DNA of 23,372 bases, from assembly GCA_034687125.1 (NCBI GenBank), contig JAQGBZ010000643.1, forward strand, positions 1 through 23,372. Reading direction: 5' to 3'. Position numbers and translations under genes: made by a program. The notes under the pieces were generated by a model. That model saw only the letters and a list, made by a program, of their open reading frames with translations. It was not told where the DNA came from and searched no databases. This stretch comes from Neelides folsomi. Lineage: Eukaryota; Arthropoda; Collembola; Neelipleona; Neelidae. Below are positions 1-10,500 of this stretch, one piece after another. Position 1 is the first letter of the stretch. Every line of letters begins with the position of its first letter.

Positions 1-387
1 CTAGTGCCGTTTTTTAACTAGCTAATTGTTTTTAAATTAATGAATAGGGATGCGAAATATATTAACGGAACCCTGTGAGCGGATTTTAAGTTTTGGGGAA
101 ATATGCGACATTGTCGGAGTTTTTTTTATTTTACAAAGATAACAGAATGACCCTAAAGTGCAATATATTTCATGAATGTAATAACAACGGGATATAAAAT
201 AAATGTGTAACATGCTCTTATTTATTAATATTAAATGTAGAGTATACAATGTATGACTGTATACTACTGATATATGGTACTCATGTACTTATTAGTTCCT
301 TGCAGTTGCAATGCTATTTGGTTCATAAATTCATAGTGTGATAACTTTATATTAAATATGGTAAATAATTTCATTTAGGTAGATCTT

Positions 388-409
388 TTCCAGAATAGCT
401 ATTCTGGAA
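388..409. promoter_or_regulatory. perfect 22-bp palindrome made of two TTCNNGAA units
   Basis: The 22 bases equal their own reverse complement. Each half contains TTCNNGAA (TTCCAGAA and TTCTGGAA), separated by TAGCTA. Inverted GAA/TTC pentamers are the known binding unit of heat-shock factor, so a regulatory role about 230 bp upstream of the start codon is possible. The palindrome is seen directly; the factor is inference. Confidence 0.3.
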
Positions 410-540
410 TAAGCAGGGTTTATTGAAATCTAATACTTTTGCACAATATTGATAATCCGAGACGCCCAACATGAACAATGTTTTTTGACTATTAGTAAAC
501 TGCTTTGTATCAGATTTCTCTCGTTTTCAGGATGCGGACT

Positions 541-576
541 TATAAAGTACAGATATTTCAGTTTCCTCCCTCAATT
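541..576 (+). promoter_or_regulatory. possible core promoter (TATA box and initiator-like site)
   Basis: TATAAAG lies at 541-547 and a TCAATT initiator-like hexamer at 571-576, about 30 bp downstream, which is the usual TATA-to-start spacing. Transcription from about 573 would give a 5' leader of about 67 nt before the ATG at 640. A competing reading is that the CAG at 528-530, after a pyrimidine-rich tract, is a 3' splice site for a leader exon. Confidence 0.3.
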
Positions 577-639
577 CATTGAGAAGTAAATCGAGAATTT
601 CGTCCATACATCACATTCCATTGTAAACTATGATCGAAA

Positions 640-1551
640 ATGTCTAAAATATTTAATTTTTTAATTTTAAGTGTTTCCATTTTAAGACCTCAAGTTTTTT
701 GTGTTCTTAATTTACAACTTACACAGTAAGTAGAAATATGCTACCATTTTATTTACTTTTTCATTACTATTAATTGAAGCATCGATGGTTGACATTTTTT
801 TAAAATTAGACCACAAATATACGTTGAAGATGGGAATTTATACTTGGTACCTGCGGCGGGTCGAAATTTGGTCCTTGTTTCAAATGGAACGGGGAAAATC
901 ATATTTAATAATGTAGAACTGAACTACATTGTGAACTTGGTAAAAATTCCTTTAGTATTTGTTGTTGTGTTTGTTATTGTTTTCTGGGGCTGCGCTCGCG
1001 TTACATAGCGCGATACAATTCACTTTTAGGCCTTCCTTTAGTATTTACATTATACCTGTAAATAGTACATAAATAAATAAATACCAATATACCTAATGGT
1101 ATTTTTAATTGCCTTTTAAACTATTGAACATTTTGTAATTTAAGGTTCAAAACAGCACAAGAGATTTAACTTCTATAAAAAGAATATTTGGAAATCCCTT
1201 AAACTCAACTTCTGGAATAACAAACAGATTAACTTTAATTGAACAAGTAATTTCAAATTTTTCTTGGATTCTTAAACGTAGCGTTGAAAGACAGAATAAC
1301 TATTAATTTTTTACATTGGAACATAAGGCAGTTTCAAGACTCGACCAAGTCGGGAATTTGGATGCTCGTTTAGTGCGACTCGAAGAAATTGTCACCTACA
1401 ATCTTTCTAGCTCTGCTTCTGGTCGAGTAATAACAAATCTAAAGTTAATGCTTTCTACATAATTTTCACTTATTCAATATTATTTTGCTTTTTTTAGAAT
1501 CTCCCCTCTCTGAATAGAATAAATCAGCGTTTAAGAAGATTAATAACAAGA
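640..1551 (+). other. CUBN: cubilin exons 1-5: signal peptide, N-terminal beta-strand segment, coiled coil
   Basis: Exons: 640-725, 810-939, 1145-1246, 1328-1426, 1498-1551 (residues 1-157). Exon 1 encodes Met followed by a hydrophobic leader ([12 protein letters not shown]), then a cleavage region around V-F-C. Exon 2 has alternating hydrophobic residues (N-L-Y-L-V-P, R-N-L-V-L-V, G-K-I-I-F-N) as in the cubilin segment known to form a beta-helix with amnionless. I see no furin-type R-X-K/R-R site between leader and mature start. Exons 3-5 encode a heptad-rich stretch ([31 protein letters not shown]) likely to trimerise. Exon 5 uses donor 1552 (GTAATA), because a later GTAATT after TTCTCA breaks the frame. 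Confidence 0.8.
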
Positions 1552-4500
1552 GTAATAACTGTTTTAAATTCTCAGTAATTTTTTTGAAGTCGTAGTATTT
1601 AATTATAATGCTTAAATTGATATAAATAAAATACATTTTGTGCTAATTTGAGCGTAGGTCGAAGCATTAGAAAGTCGAAATCAAAATGGCGATTCGTCGG
1701 TAGTGAATCCTTGTAACAGCAATCCATGCCTCAATGGAGCAACTTGCGTACCAACATCTTTTGGTCCAATATGTCTTTGCACACAAGGATGGGAGGTGAG
1801 GAATAGTTACATTTAATTACATATCAGTAGCTTATCATTACAATCAATGTTCATTCAATTTTGATTAAATTGTTTTTGTAAAACTCAGGGGGAGTTCTGC
1901 GGAGATGATGTGAATGAGTGCAATTGGTATCGTGGAACAGATCTGGGCTGTCAGAATGGAGCAACCTGCGTTAACAAGCCTGGATACTACGAGTAAGATT
2001 TCCCACATTTGGTCCAATATTACATTTCTCTCCTCTCGTTTCAAGGTGTCAATGTCGGTCTAACTGGATGGGAATTCATTGTACGAAGCGGAGTGGGGAT
2101 TGCTCATCTGGAGCACCATGGGAGCTCTGCGGACATGGCACTTGTATCAATCAGCACACTGGACCAAGACCGTTTACTTGCCTTTGCGATCAAGTGAAAT
2201 AGAAACTCCCATATTTTAATTTCAAATGATATTTTATTCATTGACTTGATTTTAATGATTTCAGGGTTGGAAAACTGATGGAGTGAATCCTGGGTGCACA
2301 ATTGATATTGATGAATGCAATGGCCCTCATCAGGGTTGCTCGAATAATCCACCTGTATTTTGCATTAATACTCCAGGGGGCTTTCATTGTGGCCCGTGTC
2401 CTGCAGGTTTACTTTTAAAAATTATAGTTCTTTTGAGATTTTTTAAATATATCATTTCAAAATTTATTTCTAATCTTTCATAATTATGATCAATGATAAT
2501 AAAATGCCTTGTACCTTGTTTGATTTTAAGGATATACTGGAAATGGATTTCAATGTAATGATATCAACGAATGTCTTTATAATAACGGAGGCTGCAGCAC
2601 AAGTCCAATGGTAGCATGCATAAACACACAGGTAAAATGAATAAGATTAACCAGATTAATTGCAATTTAATCTACCCGTATGTACAATAATAGGGTTCAA
2701 GAGCTTGTGGACAATGCCCATCTGGGTATATCGGAAATGGAGTTACCTGTCAGTATATGGGAATTTGTCAAATTAATAATGGTGGTTGTCATCCAATGGC
2801 GAGATGCGTTGAAAATCCAGGTTAATCTTTATTTTATTTATGAAATATTGTAGTTGGTATCAAGTAATAACTATTGTAATATTTTTTTTAATTTCAAGTT
2901 ATCGGTCAAAATTTTGTCCAGTGTTTGTGTCCCGGAGGATACACTGGAACAGGAATGGGTTTAAGTGGATGTTACCAATATGGCGGCGGCGGCGGTGGTG
3001 GTGAAGGAAGTGGGGGACAAATCGGCCCAATTTCTTCAAATCCTTGTTCATCAAATCCTTGTGTAAATGGAGCCTGTTCTTCGTATCGGAATAGTTTTAT
3101 GTGCACCTGTGTTTCGGGTTTCACTGGTATACATTATTTCCACAATTTTAATTTTAATTTATATCATTATAATGTTGATTTCAATGAAGAAATTCACGAT
3201 TTTCATATTTCTTTTTGGAAATCGAAATTGTGATTTAATTTTATAAACAGGTCCAAATTGCGCGGTCAGGATCAATCCCTGTGACAGTAATCCATGTTTA
3301 AACGGGGGTTCTTGTATTCCTTCGTTTTCAGAATACACTTGCCATTGCACGAGTGATTTCACTGGTCATCAATGCCAAACTCAACAACAAAGTAATACAT
3401 TTTATTACCTATTAAATAATTAATCAAAATGAATGAAAAGAATGTGATTTAAGTGAAAGGAAAGGAGAATGATTATAATACTTTAATTGGTTGAAAGGTT
3501 GTGGAGGAATTATTAACGAGGTTGAAGGGAATTTAAAGTTTCCGCAAGTTGAAGGATTGACCTATTCCCACAACACAAGTTGCATTTGGCTTTTGAAAAC
3601 CAGACCGGGGAAAGTTCTCAATATCACTTTCACTCGTTTTCACCTTGAGGGAAATCCAGAAAATTGTAGATTTGATTGGCTTGTGGTAAAAAATAATTTA
3701 ATTAATTAATTGAACTTTAAGTGAACAATTGTTAAAGAGTGATAAAAATTAACATTTTAGATTCATGATGGTTTTGATACTTCTTCTCCATCAATTGGAA
3801 AGTTTTGTGGAGATGCGATGCCCAAAGGAGGAAACATCGTTTCAACACATGAAATGTTATTTTTATGGTTTTACTCTGACCATTCAATTACGGGACTTGG
3901 ATTTGAATTTAACTGGAACTCGACCGACCCATGTAAGCTTTTCAATTTTCAAAAAATATTTATATTAAATAACTGAATACATACATATGAACTATTTATT
4001 TTAATTAAATAGTATGTGGAGGCAACAGTACTGGTTTGACTCATGGAGCTATCAATTCCCCAGGATATCCAGGAAGATATCCTCTTAATAGAGATTGCGT
4101 TTGGACGATTTCAGTGAATTTGAATAAAAGAATCCAATTGGTTTTTGCCAATTTGCAAATCGAGTCTCACGCCAATTGTAGCTTCGACTATGTTGAAATC
4201 AAAGATGGACTCTCGGACAATTCACCTGTTCTTGTCAAATATTGCAATTCGACGCTTCCACCTCCGTTGATTTCATCTGGACCTCACCTAACAGTTAGAT
4301 TTCATTCTGATGATTCGCTCTCTGATACAGGATTTCACATCACTTATGCGGAAGTTCCAGGTTAAAACGCTTCAAATTGAAAACCATAAAATTCAATATT
4401 TTTAACGTTTCAGGCATTCCCGGGTGTGGTGGAGTTTTTACAAATGCACTAGGAGTGTTTTCTTCTCCTCAACACCCTGAACCTTACGCTCATGGTTTGG

Positions 4501-7500
4501 ATTGTGAATGGCTCATTCGACTAACTTCTAATGAAGAGCAAATTTATATTCAATTCACAACATTTCTACTTGAAACAGGAAACAACTGCGCTTATGATTA
4601 TCTCGAAGTAATTGTTCTTATTTTTAACTCAATTTAAATATTCATGTATTTAAACTTGAGTTATCATTACTGAATTGTAATTTCTTTAAATGTTTTAATT
4701 ATTTTGATAGATAAGAGAAGGCAACTCAATACAGAGTCCGTTGATTGGAAGATTTTGTGGGAGAAATACTCCTCCTCCGTATCGTTCTCTCGGCCATGAA
4801 CTTTTCATCCACTTTCATTCAGATGAGTCTGTTGCTTTTGGTGGATTTCAAGCAAAATATGAAGCTGGTAAGTTGCAATCTTTAAAATTATGTATCAACA
4901 ATATTTATAAGTGTAAAATGAATACATTATTCAATTTAATATCTATATAATTATTCAATATCTACAATAGCTTGCGGTGGGCTTATTACAACAACAAACG
5001 GAATCATCAAATCTCCTTATTATCCTTCAAATTATCCAAAGAGCCGTCAGTGCATTTTTGTCATTTCTCAACCTGTTGGAAAAGCCATTCGTCTTGATTT
5101 TAATGATTTTGATGTCGAATCTGGAATAGACGTTTTATGCCAATTTGATTATCTCGAGGTATTTTAGTATAACAATATTTATGTATAAGCGTTGTTTTTA
5201 AATATATTGATTATATTTTTAAAAAATAATGACAGATTCGAGATGGAGATAATGAAAATTCAACTTTAATTGGTCACTTCTGTGGACCTCAAAGTTCTAT
5301 GCCAGACCCGATTATTTCCAGTTTTAACTATTTATGGCTTAAGTTCAAAACTGATGGGTCTGTTCAAAACAAAGGATTTCATACAAATTTTACAACTTTT
5401 GACATGGGTAAGAACTTCAATAATTTAGCAAGATAGGGATTTTCAGATAGTACTCTTGTCACATTTTAATTCGTTATTTTTAATAGGATGCGGAGGAATT
5501 TTTAAAGGAGTAAAGCATGGATTCATCACTTCTCCTGGCCACCCAGAAATATACCCAGAAGGAGTCAAATGCCAATGGACAATTGTTGGAAATCCTGGAG
5601 AGGTTAATATATTATTACTTTATCGAATTATATGTTACCAATATTAAGAAAGTTTGTGCTGTTGGCTTTATAGGTATTTAACCTACATATTCATTTTGAT
5701 TACTATATAGGTAATTCGTCTTTCTTGGGTTTCATTTTCATTGGAACAGCATATTGCATGCAGCTATGATAAAGTGGAAGTTTACGACAATTCTACGCTT
5801 TTTAAAAACGGAGGAATGCTGGGAAGGTAAACCTTCAATAATGATTCATAAAATCACCAAACTAAATTAATTAGTAATACATACCATATGAGTCAGCGTT
5901 GAGGCCGGATTTTTTATCTATCATAACTAATTTAATTATCAATCAATTTTTCTGTCTAATGGCAATTTTATTCTCTATACATCACTTTATAAGAAAAATA
6001 ATCTTAATTGGACACTTAGCTTCAATATATCGTTGCAAACGACCTTCGACAGCGTGACAAGCATTTCTACAGCAACCGATATCTCACAGCACTTCGACAA
6101 TTCCAATTTTAAAGCTCAACAATTGACGATGGGGCTTTGGCGTAGACCTTGTTCTTCACATAACCCCACAAGAAAAAGGAGCGAGATCTGGTGAACGGGG
6201 TGGCCAAGGTAAAGATCCACGTCTTCCAATCCACTGATTTCCGAAGTTCTCAACCATGAAGCTTTTGACCCAACGGTGGTTATGTGGAGACCGTCCATTT
6301 GAAACCAAGAACTTCGGATGTCCACCTCAGCATGGGGATTTTTGCAAGACTTGGCCCTCAAGGATTAAGATAATTATAAAGATTAAACAAAAAAGGGAAA
6401 AATAAACGTGAAAATCAAACTTTCTCAAGAGAAAGTGTCTCTCGTTTAATAATGGTTTAAACAAATCAGCTTATAGTGTGCTACTTAATATAGAGGTGCA
6501 TAACACATTGATAACCTATACTAATAGATTTTAATCATTGGCCATATTAAAGTTATGATAGATAAAAAATCCAGCCTCAACGCTCAACGCTCAAACGTTT
6601 AATTGCATCATGAAAATTTGTCTTGTCTTTCTGTAAAATCTTTAGATTTTGTGGAAATCAAATCCCGCCTACAATTACTTCTACTGATAACATTATGACA
6701 ATTTTCTTCATTTCCGATCATTCACTTTCACAAGATGGATTTATGGCTAATTATATCATAATTAACGACAGCTCAAGTATCAATCCATTTCACTAATTTT
6801 AACAATAATACTATTTTTACATAAAATTATGAGCATTACAATCTTAGTATTTTCTTTTAAGTTTGTGGAGGATTAATCTTTTCTGAAAGTGGAGGATTGA
6901 AATCTCCTGGTTATCCCAATGGATATCCTCATAGAAAAACTTGTAGTTGGGTCATTTCAGTTCCAATCGGACAACAGATAATGTTAAACATCACTGAATT
7001 TGAAGTAGAAAATGGTTCTGTATCTGGTTGCATCTATGATTATTTGGAAATCAGGTAAACATTAAATATTATATTACATACAGGGTGAACCGTAAGAGAG
7101 TTTTTTTTAAATTTTATTTGTTAAATTGGTCTGTGTGTGAATTCTATCAAAGTCATTCATAACAAAGACGAATAAGATTCCAAGTCATTAGAGACATTTT
7201 CCTCAACATAGCAGGGGTAATGGACTAAAGATCCTTTATCGTATCTATCATAATTTCAAGATCATTTGTACATTTACTTTTACTCCGAATAAATAATTAT
7301 AAAAAATCTACTTAGTAACAGCTAAAGAAACAATACATTAGATTAAATGTAGCTTGATTTAGGCTCTTATAACATGAGTGGGTTAAATGCGACAAAAGGA
7401 GACTCCCTTTCGGAACGATCTGTATGATGCTTGACTTAATGTTAATAGGTGCACTTTAAATAAATTAATTTTATTAAATTAAAGAAACGGAGGTCATCCA

Positions 7501-10500
7501 ACTTCCCCTCTTATTGGAAAATATTGTGGAACCAACAAACCTCCAAGATTTATTCCATCTTTTGGCCATATGCTGTTCCTCAAATTTGTTTCCGACATCA
7601 ATCGAAGTGACAAAGGATTTTTGATCTATTGGGATGGAACTGCAACAGGTACTTTTATTGTAGTATATTCAACAATTTAAGCTTAAGCATATTATTTAAG
7701 CATTAGCATAAATAAAGAATATTTGAATTGTATGGTAGAATTTTGTATTTACATAACTTGTGTAAAATTCTCTATTACTTTAACATATTTGTGTATTAAT
7801 CATGCAAATAAAGACAATATGAATAAGGTTGTGGAGGAACAATCTCGGGGCCGTCAGGATCAATTATTTCTCCCAATTATCCTGTTGAATCTGGACGTCG
7901 CTCTGAATGTATTTGGAATATCAAAGTGAATCCAGGTAGTATAATTAATCTAGTGTTTTTGGATTTGGATGTGAGCCACAGTGGAACTTCTTGCTTTAGC
8001 GAATATGTCTCGGTAAAAAACCTCATTCGAATTCAATATCTATCGTTATTTTCATTATATCAATTTTTAACTAGGTATACCAAATTCCAATATAATTTCT
8101 TACGAGAGTTAATTGGATATTAGGTTCAAGATGGAAATAGTGCTAATAGTCGAAGCATAGGAAGATTTTGTTCTTCAGAATCAACAATTTCTGTGAATTC
8201 AACAAGTAATTCTCTTCGAATTAAGGCAATTACTGGAGGAGGCGGAGGAAGAGGATTTCATGCTAAATTCTATTCAAGTTCGTATTGAATCTCATTTATT
8301 ATAATTTTTAACAGTGTATGAATAAGCACTCCCACTTTTAAATTTTCAGTTTGTAGTCAAGAACTTAGAGGCTTAAGAGGCGTTATAGAAAGTCCCAACT
8401 TTCCTCAACCTTATCCCCATAACCGGAATTGCACATGGAAGATTATTGCACCTCTTGGGAATACAATCAACATTTCTTTCTCTCATTTCTCCATTGAGGA
8501 ACCAATCCAAGAAAGCTGCATTTACGACTTTGTTGAAGTATTTACTACTCCATACCTATATTGCTTACAACTAAATAATAACTATTTTGTATAAAAAATA
8601 AAAATCTCATTGTCAGTCGTAATAATAAAATTAAATTTTGCACTCATTAGGTCAATCAAACTTCTAGTGAAACAAATGAGAAATCTTCCCTTGGAAAATA
8701 TTGCGGACAAAATGTTCCGAGCATCATTTCATCAACAAATGACACTCTTTTAATTAATTTTGCTTCGGACCAATCAATGGCTCTAAATGGATTTAGGCTT
8801 GAGTGGGTTATTGTTGGTATAATTAAAATTCCCATTTATTATCACATCACAATTAAAAATAACGCTGTTAAAATCAATGAATATTTGGTTTCAGGTTGTA
8901 GTCAAATACTTGGAGGGAATTATGGCTATCTCTCCTCACCTGGATATCCCATAAGATATAAGAAAAATACGAAATGCCAGTGGCAAATAAAGACCGATAT
9001 CGGAACGAAAGTTGAACTTACCATATACGATTTAGACGTGGAACATGAAGCAAATTGCCGTTTTGATTATTTACGGGTTTGTAAAAATTGAATATTGCCA
9101 ATTAAACTAATTTTTAACTTTGAGACATTACATTATTCAAAATTTTTATTAAGGTTTACGGAGGGCTCGATGAAAATGCTGGAGTTTTAACTCATTTGTG
9201 TTCCACAATTCTAAGTCCAATTCCTACTCTGGTCACTTCCCACGGAAATCACATGCTTGTTGAATTTTTCGCTGATCATGTGGTTGGGGGGAAAGGATTT
9301 TATGCTTTCTATCGTGGAATTGATGGTGGATGTGGAGGGATCATGACCACTCCAACTGGGTTTATTCAATCTCCAAATTATCCTTCTAATTATGATCATT
9401 CTGAAGGCTGCGAATGGACTATAACAGTTAATCCTTCTTATGTGGTTAATCTCACATTTTTGGACTTTGACGTTGAATTTCATTACAATTGCACATTTGA
9501 CAATGTTACAGTAAGTAAAATATGCATTACATATTTAATTTTCATTAAATAATTATATAATTTTATTTAACTAAGTTATTAAATTTGATGCATAATCCAA
9601 TGTTAATCTTTCATTCCAGGTGTATGATGGGCCAAACAGGTATTTCCCCGTTCTTTTATCTGTTTGCGGAAATTCTTTACCCCCGATAATCAAATCAACA
9701 ACAAATACAATTCTTATTGCACTTACAACTGATGCAACATTTGCGGGTAAAGGATTCAGAGCTAGCTACAAACAAGTAAGCAATTTAACACTGAAATTCA
9801 GTAAAGTCCATCTTCTATACAATAGTATGGATGCCTAGTATATTTTGTATTTTCTTATATCCCACAATCTAGAGTTTTGTATTTACAACTAAATTTTTTA
9901 TAAGGCTTGTGGTGCAACGTTAAGTGGAAACTACGGCGGGGAAATTGCAACTCAAGGATTTCCTCAATTGGGATATAACGGAAATTGCACTTGGAAAATT
10001 ATTGGAGATGCACCCAATGATAACGTTAAACTCACCATAACTAATTTAATGATCAGACAAAACAGAGAATTGTTGGATTGTCATTTAAATTACATTGAAA
10101 TCCTTGATGGGGTTGACAATGAAGCTCCTTTGATTGGGAGATTTTGTTTTGATAAAACTCCACCTACAATTTATAGTACAGGAAACGGTCTGATCGTCAA
10201 TTACATCACAAGTTCAACTCGATCAGCAAATTTCAGAGCAGTTTATGGTCTTTCTACTTCAGGTAATTGTGCAGTATAAGTAATTTAATAAAAAATTAAT
10301 GTTTTATTATTAAAACAATTCGTTGAGGCACCAAAATGTTCATTTTTGATTTTCAATCGCAGCATGTGGAGGTGTTTTGACTTCTGCACAAGGATCCTTC
10401 ACTACACCCAAATACCCTAATAATTATCCAATGAATACCGAATGTATTTGGACTTTGGAAGCTTCCCCCGGTATGATAATAGAGTATTCTCCAAAATGAA

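Larger units (their letters stand above)
1..639. other. 5' flank of the cubilin gene, no coding gene seen
   Basis: This is AT-rich sequence without a supportable coding exon on either strand. The longest open stretch is a low-complexity minus-strand frame at 37-249 with no recognisable motif. It holds a perfect palindrome (388-409), a TATAAAG at 541 and an acceptor-like pyrimidine tract ending in CAG at 530, each listed separately. By position it should contain the promoter and 5' untranslated region of the cubilin gene. Confidence 0.6.
5487..8816 (+). other. CUBN: cubilin exons 21-29: CUB domains 5-8
   Basis: CUB5 is 5487-5602, 5711-5826 and 6646-6776, interrupted by an 819-bp intron holding a mobile element. 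CUB6 is 6862-7054 and 7485-7648. CUB7 is 7828-8012 and 8124-8277. CUB8 is 8350-8537 and 8651-8816 (residues 1007-1477). All four cysteines are present in each. In human cubilin CUB5-8 form the intrinsic factor-cobalamin site; intrinsic factor is a vertebrate protein, so these arthropod-type domains probably bind other ligands. CUB7 is divergent after Cys3 (S-C-F-S-E-Y) and has a glycine-rich loop (T-G-G-G-G-G-R-G-F) where the acidic calcium residue would be expected. Confidence 0.88.

Noticed and set aside
37..249. Minus-strand open frame of 70 codons
   Set aside because: It has no domain, compositional bias or splice context suggesting a gene; it is AT-rich flank.
1247..1306. Extension of exon 3 through V-I-S-N-F-S-W to a stop at 1304
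   Set aside because: It ends in TAA with no usable continuation, while donor 1247 and acceptor 1327 keep frame and heptad spacing.
2104..2352. Minus-strand open frame overlapping EGF3/EGF4
   Set aside because: It lies across two + strand EGF exons and their intron; the cysteine pattern on the + strand explains the sequence.
9211..9483. Minus-strand open frame of 90 codons
   Set aside because: It is antisense to exon 31 of cubilin and has no recognisable protein features.
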